Positions 34,995-43,543 of a DNA stretch of 64,000 nt are shown here, one piece after another. Both the position numbers and the translations under genes were made by a program. The notes under the pieces are model-generated. The model did not search any database. It was given only the letters and a program-made list of their open reading frames with translations, and was not told where the DNA came from. This DNA comes from Chloroflexota bacterium. GTDB lineage: Bacteria > Chloroflexota > Anaerolineae > J102. Position 1 is the first letter of the stretch. Each line of letters begins with the position of its first letter. The DNA is taken from the NCBI GenBank assembly GCA_029782215.1, contig JAKOVD010000147.1, forward strand, positions 1 through 64,000, written 5' to 3'.

Positions 34995-37016
34995 ATGTCC
35001 AGCCGAACCCTGTTCCAGATACCGATTGTCTTCCTGGCTGCTCTCATGCTTCCCGTGGCGGCGGCTGCCGGCCCTGGTGCTCCCGGCGCCGTCTTCACCG
35101 TCAATTCGACCGCCGATCCGGGTGTCCTGCCGGGTTGCACCGTTGTTGAGTGCACCTTGCACGAAGCCATTGAGGACGCCAACGCTAACGGTCCCGCCCA
35201 AGACCTCATCCAGTTCGGCATCCCGGGCGCTGGTCCGCATGTCATTAATCTGACGACGCCATTGCCTGACATCAACCGTCCTGTGATCATCGATGGCTTG
35301 CTGCAAAGCGGCGCAAGCTGCGGCAACACGCCGCCCTACACGCTCAAGATTGTCGTCAACGGCAACGGCCTGGGCGGCGGCGCTACGGGGCTGACAATCA
35401 ACGGCAGCAACACGCGCATCCAGGGACTGGTCATCCAACGTTTCCCTTCGCACGGTGTCAGGGTCAACGGCACCGGCAACATCATTAACTGCAACTACAT
35501 CGGCACCAATTCGGGCGGAACCTCGGACTTCGGCAACGGCGACACCGGCGTCATGATTTATGGCAACTCCAATATCATCTCGCGCAACCTGGTTTCAGGT
35601 AATAACTCTGTAGGCATCTACCTGGGCGCCCCCGGAAGCGGCAACATCGTCCAGCGAAACTTCGTGGGCACCAACTCAAGCGGATCCTCAGCCATCCCCA
35701 ACGGTAATGCCGGTGTGGGAGTCGTGGGCGCGCCCAACACCACGATTGGGGGCGTCACCACCGAGGGCAATGTCATTTCAGGCAATGGCCTTCACGGGGT
35801 AAGCGTCAGCGGGGGAGCCGGTACGCAGGTGTCGGGCAACATCCTTGGGCTGAATGCCGCTGGCTCGGCGAAGCTTGCCAATCATGGCGCCGGAGTGAGC
35901 GTAGCGGGGGTGGCCGGCATCCTCATCGGCGGCGCCACCGCCAACCTGAGGAATGTCATCTCGGGCAACGATGGCGCTGGCATCATGTTGCTGAACGCAA
36001 ATGCCGCAGAGATCTACGGCAACCTCATCGGTCTGAACGCCGCCGGCACGGCCAAGCTGGGTAACGGCGGCTCGGGCATTGCGGCCAGCGGCGTGGCAAA
36101 CAACCTGATCGGGCTTGCGAGCGCCCCCAACGTCATCGGCGGGAATGACGAAAGTGGTATTGCCATCTCAAGCGGCACAGGCAGCACCATCCAGGGAAAC
36201 AGCATCGGTGCCACCGCGGCCGGCGGCAACGCCGGCAATGGAATCTACGGCATCCACATTGCCTACGCCGACAACAATACCGTAGGAGGCGCCGGGGGCG
36301 GCAATACCATCGCCTTCAACAGCTCCGATGGTATCTTCATCAACGGCGATTCGACCGGAAACACCATTGCCGGCAACGCCATCTACAACAATGGTGTCCT
36401 GGGCATCGACCTGGACCCAGGCGGTGTGACCCTCAACGACGCCGGGGATGGAGATTCCGGCCCAAACGGGCTGCAAAACTTCCCGGTGCTCACCTCAGCC
36501 AAAAGCGGCATAGATGGTCTGCCGCGAACCACCGTCCAGGGGACACTGAACAGCCAGCCTGGCCAGCAGTACCGGATCGAATTCTTCTCCAGCACCTCGT
36601 GCGACTCTTCGGGGTATGGCGAGGGACAACGACCCCGGGCCGTTCTGGACGTCACGACTGATGGCAGCGGCAATGCCAGCTTCAGCCACATCTGGGCCTT
36701 TCTCGTCAACCCTGGCCACTTTATGACAGCTACGGCGACACGAATCACCACCGGCAACACCTCGGAGTTCTCGGAATGCATCGCGGTCGAGCCACTGGTG
36801 CAGATCCCAACATCAACACCCACCCCGACCCTGACCCCAACGCCGACTTCCACACGTATGCCGACCGCCACGCCGACTTCCACCCTCACGCCGACGCGCA
36901 CACCCACACCAACCCAGGGGCCGCTTGCCACCTCCACGCCCACCCCGACGCCCACAAACGAGGGACAAAGCCCCCTGATCTATATGCCGCTCATCGTAGC
37001 AGCAGGGGCGCAATAG
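34995..37016 (+). CDS. Secreted right-handed beta-helix protein, second paralogue, YMPLIV tail
   Basis: A 673-residue paralogue of the upstream gene with the same order of parts: signal peptide (MSSRTLFQIPIVFLAALMLP), CTLHEAIEDANANG, parallel beta-helix rungs (GNVISGNGLHGVSV, GLNAAGTAKLGNGGSG), a C-terminal sandwich (TTVQGTLNSQPGQQYRIEFF), a TPT linker and the tail SPLIYMPLIVAAGAQ. GGAGGG lies 8 bp before ATG 34995. The linker and helix surface differ most between the copies, while rung turns and the tail are kept, which suggests duplication followed by change in ligand. No catalytic site is evident. Confidence 0.8.
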   Translation: MSSRTLFQIPIVFLAALMLPVAAAAGPGAPGAVFTVNSTADPGVLPGCTVVECTLHEAIEDANANGPAQDLIQFGIPGAGPHVINLTTPLPDINRPVIIDGLLQSGASCGNTPPYTLKIVVNGNGLGGGATGLTINGSNTRIQGLVIQRFPSHGVRVNGTGNIINCNYIGTNSGGTSDFGNGDTGVMIYGNSNIISRNLVSGNNSVGIYLGAPGSGNIVQRNFVGTNSSGSSAIPNGNAGVGVVGAPNTTIGGVTTEGNVISGNGLHGVSVSGGAGTQVSGNILGLNAAGSAKLANHGAGVSVAGVAGILIGGATANLRNVISGNDGAGIMLLNANAAEIYGNLIGLNAAGTAKLGNGGSGIAASGVANNLIGLASAPNVIGGNDESGIAISSGTGSTIQGNSIGATAAGGNAGNGIYGIHIAYADNNTVGGAGGGNTIAFNSSDGIFINGDSTGNTIAGNAIYNNGVLGIDLDPGGVTLNDAGDGDSGPNGLQNFPVLTSAKSGIDGLPRTTVQGTLNSQPGQQYRIEFFSSTSCDSSGYGEGQRPRAVLDVTTDGSGNASFSHIWAFLVNPGHFMTATATRITTGNTSEFSECIAVEPLVQIPTSTPTPTLTPTPTSTRMPTATPTSTLTPTRTPTPTQGPLATSTPTPTPTNEGQSPLIYMPLIVAAGAQ

Positions 37017-37122
37017 CCAACCGAGAGCCGGAGCGCTCCCCCCACACGCCCTCGACCGGCTGCCATAGTCAATCGCCTCAATTCACGGCTCCCGCGCAGG
37101 CGCCGCGGGTTCCCGGTTCCCT

Positions 37123-37581
37123 TTACCCGCCGATCAGCGCCGCCAACTCATCGATCACAGGCTGCAAAGGCGCTGGAATGGCCCCGTCCACGGCGACGAC
37201 CGTGTGGCCGCCGTAGGTGATCGTGTAGACAAACTGGTCGGCGCCTGGCGTTTCGAAGCGATGGTCGGCCTCGAAAAGCCCGCTGGCGGCGAGGACGGCC
37301 GCCAGGCCAGCCAGCCGGGCCGGCGCCAGGCGGCCGGTTGTCTGCGCCTGGCCGCGCCGGTTGGCCGTGTACGAGCCATCAGCGGCAATCGTCACACGAT
37401 CGTCGAACCCGGCAAAACCGCCCGTCCGGCTGAAGAGGACGGGAGTGGCGAGCGCGCCTGGAGCTGGCGGCGGGGACGTGGGCGGCGGGGACGCCAGCGG
37501 GGTTGCCGGTGGTCGTATTGGAGCACAGGCGGCTGCCAGGAGCAGCACACCGGCAAGAATAAGCAAAGGCAAGTGCTTCAT
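37123..37581 (-). CDS. Small lipoprotein of unknown function
   Basis: A 152-residue protein with a lipoprotein signal peptide (MKHLPLLILAGVLLLAAAC, lipid-modified Cys at residue 19) and a Pro-rich linker. The domain with FSRTGGFAGFDDRVTIAADGSYT and FVYTITYGGHTVVAVDG resembles a small beta-sandwich seen in uncharacterised lipoproteins. ATG 37581 is chosen because it starts the signal peptide; the frame is open to 37623. It ends 7 bp after the stop of the upstream gene and may be co-transcribed. Its stop codon lies in three weak 7-bp units (37107-37127). Confidence 0.7.
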   Translation of the reverse strand: MKHLPLLILAGVLLLAAACAPIRPPATPLASPPPTSPPPAPGALATPVLFSRTGGFAGFDDRVTIAADGSYTANRRGQAQTTGRLAPARLAGLAAVLAASGLFEADHRFETPGADQFVYTITYGGHTVVAVDGAIPAPLQPVIDELAALIGG

Positions 37582-37588
37582 GGACCTG

Positions 37589-38212
37589 TTACAACTCCGG
37601 TTTCGGGGGCTTCGGGCTGGCAAGATATGAGCTGGCCTTGAACACGGTCGCCGCCAGCAACTTCTCTATTCTCGGGTCCCGCGCGTTCAGACTGCGGCGA
37701 TCATCCAGGTAGGCGGCGATGCTCTCCGCCAGGTAGGCGGTCTCATCCGTCCGCGCCTTGTCACTGAGTCCATAGCCTGGGCGAAAGCTGTCTTGCACAC
37801 CGAGCGTGAAGTCCTCCCACGCCTTGAGGATGGGCGCCCGGGAGGCCGGCCCCCCGACAGGCCAACCCAGCAGACAGGCGATGAGATAGCCCAGCGGCGA
37901 CAGGTAGGCCAGACGGTCCTGCGGGTAAAGGGCAAGACGAAGCCAGGCGACATCCTCGAGGGTGCGGTCGCCGTAGGTGCTCTCACCGCGCGTAAAGCCG
38001 TGACGCTCCGCATTGAGAACAACGTGCCCACCCGGAATCGCCAGCCAGTGCGCAAGCAGCGGGTCGGGCAGCCCCTGGAGCCAGGGCACCAGGCTGTTCA
38101 GCGCCGCTGCTGGGGTTGGAAAGTGCTCGACAATATGGCCGGGTGAGGCGGCCAGACTGCCCGCCACGATGTGGGTCCGTGCCTGCAGGACGCGCTGCCA
38201 TGCGGACGCCAC
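37589..38212 (-). CDS. Hypothetical protein
   Basis: A 207-residue, mainly helical protein with no signal peptide or clear membrane segment. Notable stretches are HIVEHFPTPAAALNSLVPWL, HGFTRGESTYGDRTLEDVAWLRLALYP and YLAESIAAYLDDRRSLNARDP. I do not recognise a family. The GTG start at 38212 is 12 bp after the prs stop, so it is likely in one transcript with prs. Confidence 0.6.
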   Translation of the reverse strand: MASAWQRVLQARTHIVAGSLAASPGHIVEHFPTPAAALNSLVPWLQGLPDPLLAHWLAIPGGHVVLNAERHGFTRGESTYGDRTLEDVAWLRLALYPQDRLAYLSPLGYLIACLLGWPVGGPASRAPILKAWEDFTLGVQDSFRPGYGLSDKARTDETAYLAESIAAYLDDRRSLNARDPRIEKLLAATVFKASSYLASPKPPKPEL

Positions 38213-38224
38213 AGCCGGCGCGCC

Positions 38225-39199
38225 TCAATTGTGGTCGGGGAACATCGCACCCACGCTGATGCCGTGGTGGATGCGCCTGATGGTTTCCCCGAGCAGTGGG
38301 GCGACGCTGAGTGACACCAGCTTGTCCCCCAGGCGCTGCCGCCTGTCATCCGAAATGGCGAGCGTGTTCGTCACGACAACGCGGTCGATGGGCGACGCGG
38401 CCAGGATGTCACAGGCAGGCTCCGACAGCACGGCGTGCGTGGCGCAGGCATAGACCGCTTCGGCGCCGTGCTCCTTCAGGTAGCTGGCAGCCAGGCACAT
38501 GGTGCCCGCCGTATCGATCTCATCATCGACCAGGAGGCACTGCCGGCCTTCGACGTCACCGATGACGTTGAAGATGTCGGCCTGGGCGTTCTCCGGGTCG
38601 CGGCGCTTCTCGATGATAGCCAGCGGGATATTCAGCGACTCAGCGAAGTTCCGCGCCCGCCGCACGCCGCCGATATCAGGCGAGACGATGATGGCGTTGC
38701 GATCCAGGCCATGGTCCCGGATATAGTCCACGAGCAGATAGCGGGCGGTCAGCTCGTCCGTGGGAATCGTGAAGAACCCCTGGATCTGGCCGGCGTGGAG
38801 GTCGAACGTGAGGACGCGTTCAGCGCCTGCCACCGAGATGAGGTCCGCCAGCAGCCGCGCCGTGATCGGCACGCGCGGCTGGTCCTTCTTGTCGGTGCGG
38901 CCATAGGCGTAGTACGGAATCACGGCTGTGATACGGCCGGCGCTGTCCCGGCGCACGGCGTCAAGCATGATCAGCAGCTCCATCACCATGTCGTTGACCG
39001 GGCGGCCAAACGGCTGGATGATGAACACGTCTTTGGCGCGCACGCTCTGCTGCAGACGGACGAAGATGTTCTCGTTGGGGAATTTCTTGATCGTGGCAGG
39101 CGTGGGGTTGATGCGCAGGTACCCGCACACCTCGGCCGTAAGCTCCGGGTTACAGGTGCCGCCGACAACTGCCAGGTCACCGTAAAGTCCTGCTGACAA
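38225..39199 (-). CDS. prs: Ribose-phosphate pyrophosphokinase
   Basis: PRPP synthetase transfers pyrophosphate from ATP to ribose 5-phosphate, feeding purine, pyrimidine, NAD, histidine and tryptophan synthesis. The 324-residue protein has NENIFVRLQQSVRAKDVFIIQPF, PYYAYGRTDKKDQPR (ATP-loop and catalytic region), FDLHAGQIQGFF and the PRPP loop CLLVDDEIDTAGTM. The start is taken as TTG 39199, because GGAGG lies 5 bp upstream and the family begins just there; the frame is open into the meaB gene. It lies 34 bp downstream of meaB. Confidence 0.93.
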   Translation of the reverse strand: MSAGLYGDLAVVGGTCNPELTAEVCGYLRINPTPATIKKFPNENIFVRLQQSVRAKDVFIIQPFGRPVNDMVMELLIMLDAVRRDSAGRITAVIPYYAYGRTDKKDQPRVPITARLLADLISVAGAERVLTFDLHAGQIQGFFTIPTDELTARYLLVDYIRDHGLDRNAIIVSPDIGGVRRARNFAESLNIPLAIIEKRRDPENAQADIFNVIGDVEGRQCLLVDDEIDTAGTMCLAASYLKEHGAEAVYACATHAVLSEPACDILAASPIDRVVVTNTLAISDDRRQRLGDKLVSLSVAPLLGETIRRIHHGISVGAMFPDHN

Positions 39200-39233
39200 A
39201 GCTGCCTCCGCAATGGGCGAGAGAGGAGAGTGG

Positions 39234-40256
39234 TTAAGGGATAAGGAGCAGTTGGCGGGCGGCCGAATACGGATCCAATTGGCGCTCGGCCACCGCGGCC
39301 ACCATGGCATCCAGACTGGCCGTGGGCGTCTGGTCCAGCACGCGGCGCAGCAGCACATCGCGCAAGATCATGCGCAACTCGGTGGCTGCGCGCAGGCGGT
39401 CGCGCAGCTCCCTTGTGCCGCTTTGCTCCAGGTAGAAACGATGCTGCTCGACGGCCGCGACCAGCTCGGCGACGCCCTGGTTCTGTGTCGCCACCGTCTT
39501 GAGGATGGGTGGCATCCAGGCGCTGGGATCGGGGTCGTGCGGGGGCAGCGTGATGGGCAGCATGCGGCCGTGGTGCATGACCTGGTGCTTATCAGGCACG
39601 CCCAGGCTCAACATCATCTTCAGGGCGGTGACGGTGCGGTCGGCGCCCTCACGGTCGGCCTTGTTGACGGCAAACACGTCGGCGATCTCCAGGATCCCAG
39701 CCTTGATCGCCTGCACCTCATCGCCCAGGCCGGGCGCTTCCACCACCACGGTGGTGTGGGCGGTGCTGGCGATCTCCACCTCGCTCTGGCCGACCCCCAC
39801 GGTCTCGATCAGGATACGGTCGAAGCCGGCAGCGTCGAGTACGAGGACGGTATCAGCAGTCGCCTGCGCCAGGCCCCCCAGGCTGCCGCGGGTAGCCATG
39901 GAGCGGATGAAGATGCCCGGGTCGCCCGCCAGGTCGCGCATGCGCACCCGGTCGCCCAAGAGGGCGCCGCCGCTGAAGGGGCTGGTTGGATCGACAGCGA
40001 CGATGCCAACCTGGCAGCCGGCCTGGCGATAGGCCAGCGCCATAGCGTTGACCAGGGTCGATTTGCCCGTCCCCGGAGCGCCGGTGACGCCGATGATGTG
40101 AGCGCGGCCACCCGCCGGATAAAGCGCCATCAGCAGCGGCTGCGCAAAGGCGCTGCCGTTCTCGATGTGGGTGATGATGCGCGCCAAGGCCCGGCGATTG
40201 CCGCCGTGGAGGGCGGTCACCAGGCCGGCAACCGATTGCAGATCGTCGGTGGGCAC
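39234..40256 (-). CDS. meaB: Methylmalonyl-CoA mutase-associated GTPase chaperone
   Basis: MeaB-type G3E GTPase that loads and protects adenosylcobalamin in methylmalonyl-CoA mutase. The 340-residue protein has the P-loop GAPGTGKST at residues 59-67, VDPTSPFSGGALLGDR, ETVGVGQSEVEIA and the guanine-specificity motif NKAD. It follows the mutase small-subunit gene at 14 bp, in the usual order. Confidence 0.93.
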   Translation of the reverse strand: MPTDDLQSVAGLVTALHGGNRRALARIITHIENGSAFAQPLLMALYPAGGRAHIIGVTGAPGTGKSTLVNAMALAYRQAGCQVGIVAVDPTSPFSGGALLGDRVRMRDLAGDPGIFIRSMATRGSLGGLAQATADTVLVLDAAGFDRILIETVGVGQSEVEIASTAHTTVVVEAPGLGDEVQAIKAGILEIADVFAVNKADREGADRTVTALKMMLSLGVPDKHQVMHHGRMLPITLPPHDPDPSAWMPPILKTVATQNQGVAELVAAVEQHRFYLEQSGTRELRDRLRAATELRMILRDVLLRRVLDQTPTASLDAMVAAVAERQLDPYSAARQLLLIP

Positions 40257-40270
40257 TTGCGCCTGCTGCG

Positions 40271-40672
40271 TTAGGCCGGCTGTGCCAGCTCGCTCTGGAT
40301 GAAATTCACGATCTGCTGTGTGGGTGTGCCGGGACCAAAAACGCCTTTGACGCCCATGGCGTGGAGCGCCGGAAGATCCTCGTCGGGGATAATGCCGCCC
40401 AACAGCAAGATCACATCCCCCATCCCCGCCCTGTCCAGGGCTTCCTTGACCTTGGGCAACAGGGCCATGTGCGCGCCCGACAGAATGGACAGGCCCACGA
40501 CGTCCACATCTTCCTGCAGCGCTGCCTCGGCGATCATGTCGGGCGTCTGCCGGATGCCTGTGTAGATGACCTCGAAGCCCGCATCGCGCAGGGCGCGGGC
40601 AACTACCTTCGCCCCGCGATCATGGCCATCGAGTCCGGGTTTGGCGACAAGCACGCGGATTTTGCGGTCCAT
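40271..40672 (-). CDS. mcmA2: Methylmalonyl-CoA mutase, cobalamin-binding small subunit
   Basis: A 133-residue B12-binding protein with the lower-ligand motif D15-x-H17-x-x-G20 in [10 protein letters not shown], then [11 protein letters not shown] and [11 protein letters not shown]. It lacks the catalytic barrel, which is encoded by the upstream gene. ATG 40672 has GGAG 6 bp upstream; a longer open frame up to 41140 is a shadow of the large-subunit gene. Together the two subunits interconvert succinyl-CoA and methylmalonyl-CoA. Confidence 0.93.
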   Translation of the reverse strand: MDRKIRVLVAKPGLDGHDRGAKVVARALRDAGFEVIYTGIRQTPDMIAEAALQEDVDVVGLSILSGAHMALLPKVKEALDRAGMGDVILLLGGIIPDEDLPALHAMGVKGVFGPGTPTQQIVNFIQSELAQPA

Positions 40673-40754
40673 TCTCAGCTCCTCAATGGGATGCATTGCC
40701 CGGTACGCGCCAAACGACAACAATTCGTCGCCGACATCGGGCGAGTTGACTATA

Positions 40755-42440
40755 TCAGAAAAAGACGGGTTCGTGGTAAACGCCGAACACCTCGCGCAGA
40801 ACATCACAAATCTCGCCCAGGGTGGCGTAGACCTCCACGGCGGCAATGATCGGCGGCATAAGGTTGTCGCGACCGCGGGCGCAGTCGGCCAGCGCCGCCA
40901 GTGCCTTATGGACGGCGGCGTGGTTGCGCTCCGCGCGCAGACGCTGCAGGCGACCCACCTGGCGCTCGTATCCCGCCGGGTCCATTGCCAGGATAGGAAT
41001 CGCCATCGACTCATCCACGACATAGTCGTTGACGCCGACGATGATGCGCTCGCGGGTGTCGATCTCCATCTGGTAGCGGTAGGCCGCCTCGGCGATCTCG
41101 CTCTGGAAGAAACCCGCTTCGATGGCCGGAAGCACCCCACCCAGGGCCTCGATGCGCCGGAAGTAGTCGTTGGCCTGTTCCTCCATCTGGTCGGTCAGGT
41201 GTTCCACAAAGAAAGAACCGGCCAGCGGGTCGATGGTGTTGGCCACACCCGATTCATGGGCAATGATCTGCTGCGTGCGCAGGGCCACGGTGACGGCCTT
41301 GGCGCTGGGCAGGGCCAGCGCCTCATCCATGCTGTTGGTGTGCAGGCTCTGCGTGCCGCCCAAGACAGCCGCCAACGCCTGCAGGGTGACGCGAGCGACA
41401 TTGTTCTCCGGCTGCTGCGCCGTCAGAGAGACGCCCGCTGTCTGCGCATGCGTGCGCAGCAGCCAGGAACGGGGATCCTGGGCATGGTACTTCTCACGCA
41501 GGACCCGGGCCCAGATGCGGCGGGCCGCCCGGAACTTGGCGACCTCTTCAAACAGGTCGTTGTGAGCGTTGAAGAAGAAGGAAAGCCTCGGCGCGAAGTC
41601 GTCCACTGCCAGCCCGCGCGCCAGCGCCGCTTCCACATAGGCAAAGCCATCCGCCAGGGTAAAGGCCAGTTCCTGCACGGCCGTGCTGCCCGCCTCGCGG
41701 ATGTGATAGCCGCTGATACTGATCGTGTTCCATTGCGGCAGCTCTTTCATCCCGAACTCGACGGTGTCCGTCACCAGGCGCATCGAGGGCTGCGGCGGGA
41801 ACAGGAATTCCTTCTGGGCGATGTATTCCTTGAGGATGTCGTTCTGGATCGTTCCGCGCAGGTGCCGCCTGTCGGCGCCCTGCTTTTCGGCGGCGACGAT
41901 GTACATGGCCCAGAGCACAGCAGCGGGCGAATTGATCGTCATGCTGGTGCTGACGTCGCCCATGGGAATGCCGTCGAAGAGGACCTCCATGTCGGCCAGC
42001 GAGGAGATGGCGACGCCACACTTGCCGAACTCGCCCAGCGCCTCGGGGGCGTCCGTGTCGTAGCCGTAGAGGGTGGGCATGTCGAAGGCAACCGACAGGC
42101 CCATGTTGCCGTGGGCAAGCAGATACTTGTAGCGCTCGTTGGTTTCTTCGGCTGTGCCAAAGCCGGAGAACATGCGCATCGTCCACAGCTTGCCCCGGTA
42201 CATCGTGCTGTGCACCCCGCGCGTATAGGGGTACTCCCCCGGCAGCCCCAAGTCGCGGCCGTAGTCAAGATCGGCGACGTCAAGCGGCGTGTAGAGGCGC
42301 TTAACCGGCGTGGACGAAGTGGTAATGAACTCAGGCCGCCGCTCCGGCTGGCGCTTGAGCGCGTCTCCCAGGGTTGTTCGCTCCCAACGCTCTACGGCCT
42401 GGCCAATCTCCTGCATGTGTTCGTCGTCGAACAGGGACAT
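40755..42440 (-). CDS. mcmA1: Methylmalonyl-CoA mutase, catalytic large subunit
   Basis: A 561-residue substrate-binding barrel of the split-type mutase. Diagnostic segments are [51 protein letters not shown] and [13 protein letters not shown]. The protein ends where the linker to the B12 domain begins in single-chain forms. ATG 42440 has GGAGG 5 bp upstream; the frame is open to 42557. It heads the operon mcmA1-mcmA2-meaB, typical of propionate or branched-chain catabolism. Confidence 0.93.
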   Translation of the reverse strand: MSLFDDEHMQEIGQAVERWERTTLGDALKRQPERRPEFITTSSTPVKRLYTPLDVADLDYGRDLGLPGEYPYTRGVHSTMYRGKLWTMRMFSGFGTAEETNERYKYLLAHGNMGLSVAFDMPTLYGYDTDAPEALGEFGKCGVAISSLADMEVLFDGIPMGDVSTSMTINSPAAVLWAMYIVAAEKQGADRRHLRGTIQNDILKEYIAQKEFLFPPQPSMRLVTDTVEFGMKELPQWNTISISGYHIREAGSTAVQELAFTLADGFAYVEAALARGLAVDDFAPRLSFFFNAHNDLFEEVAKFRAARRIWARVLREKYHAQDPRSWLLRTHAQTAGVSLTAQQPENNVARVTLQALAAVLGGTQSLHTNSMDEALALPSAKAVTVALRTQQIIAHESGVANTIDPLAGSFFVEHLTDQMEEQANDYFRRIEALGGVLPAIEAGFFQSEIAEAAYRYQMEIDTRERIIVGVNDYVVDESMAIPILAMDPAGYERQVGRLQRLRAERNHAAVHKALAALADCARGRDNLMPPIIAAVEVYATLGEICDVLREVFGVYHEPVFF

Positions 42441-42517
42441 GGACGCCTCCACTTGCGTAACGACATCGTGCAACCCGCACGCTGGCCCCATTCTACACCA
42501 GACCCGGCAGCACTGGA

Positions 42518-42565
42518 GTAACGACTTGAGTCGTTCTCCCGCGCCGCAACGACTCAAGTCGCTAC
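42518..42565. repeat. Inverted repeat (CGACTTGAGTCG family) upstream of mcmA1
   Basis: Eighteen-bp arms GTAACGACTTGAGTCGTT and AACGACTCAAGTCGCTAC, one mismatch, 12-bp spacer. Each arm also contains its own palindrome. Related to the element at 15633-15680, so this is a dispersed family. Confidence 0.7.
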
Positions 42566-42646
42566 TTCGGATTCCGTCTCATCACGAAAACAGGGGCCGG
42601 CCGCCGTGCGACCAACCCCTGTTGGTTTCGCCTGTAACGCGTCGTG

Positions 42647-43432
42647 TTACTGGCCGGCGGCTTCCTTCGCCTGGAACGTCACCGTGACGGTGACGGGGTT
42701 GCTGACCTTGAGGAGGCCGCCCATCTCCGGGGGATTGAAACCAAAATCCGTCATGCCGAAGTTCGTCTGGGCGGTGCCGCTGAGGGTGTCGCCCTGCAGG
42801 GTAGCCTTAACATCGAAGGTCAACGGCTTGGTGGTATCACGGATGGTCATATCGCCGGCCAGCTTGAAGTTCACCGGTTGGCCCTCGGCGAAGCCGGCCG
42901 GAAACGCATCGATCGAGGTGGCTTTGAAGGTGGCGTTGGGGAACTTCGACGACTCCAGCCAGCGCCGGCGAATCTGATTGTCGCGGCGGGTATCATCGCT
43001 CTTCAACGTGCTGATGTCCACCGTGAACTGGCCCGCCTGGAGCTGCGGCGGCGTGCCGGGCACGACCGCGAACTCGCCACTGACGGCGTTCGTACTGCCG
43101 ACGGGATTGAAGAGGCCGAGCTTCTTGCCCAACTGGCCGACGGCTCCTGCCAGGAACTCCTCCTGCACTTCGTAGCTGGCCTGTGAGGCCTCAGACACGA
43201 TACGGAAGGTGCGCGCAGCACCGCTCGTGTTGTTCGCCGCCGGCGCAGAGGTGGCGGCAGGCGCTTCCGTCGACACTGCCTTCGGGGTCGCCGCCGGTGC
43301 GGACGTGGCGGGCGCCTGTGTGGCGGCGGCAGGCTGTGTCGCCGCTGGGGCTGACGCCGGTGCGGCCGCAGGCGCGCAGGCGGCCAACAAGAGGACAGCA
43401 GCACTTACAATGAGAAGCACGCGTGGGGACAT
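42647..43432 (-). CDS. YceI-domain lipoprotein
   Basis: A 261-residue lipoprotein with MSPRVLLIVSAAVLLLAAC (Cys 19), a long Ala/Pro/Thr linker and a YceI-like lipocalin beta-barrel (FRIVSEASQASYEVQEEF, GQFTVDISTLKSDDTRRDN, KFPNATFKATSI, ADM-like GDMTIRDTTKPLTFDV). YceI proteins bind polyprenyl-type lipids. GGAG lies 9 bp before ATG 43432. It is anchored to the outer face of the membrane. Confidence 0.88.
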   Translation of the reverse strand: MSPRVLLIVSAAVLLLAACAPAAAPASAPAATQPAAATQAPATSAPAATPKAVSTEAPAATSAPAANNTSGAARTFRIVSEASQASYEVQEEFLAGAVGQLGKKLGLFNPVGSTNAVSGEFAVVPGTPPQLQAGQFTVDISTLKSDDTRRDNQIRRRWLESSKFPNATFKATSIDAFPAGFAEGQPVNFKLAGDMTIRDTTKPLTFDVKATLQGDTLSGTAQTNFGMTDFGFNPPEMGGLLKVSNPVTVTVTFQAKEAAGQ

Positions 43433-43543
43433 AGGGAAGGCTCCATAGTGTGTGTGACGGCTCGTTACTGCACCCTTACAGCAGCCTTGTCCGGCTGCTG
43501 TTTGCTGTTTGACGCCGGATCGACGCTGATCCTTACGCCTGTG

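Noticed and set aside
40673-41140. N-terminal extension of the B12-binding subunit
   Set aside because: The extension is out-of-frame reading of the large-subunit gene; the true ATG at 40672 has its own ribosome binding site.
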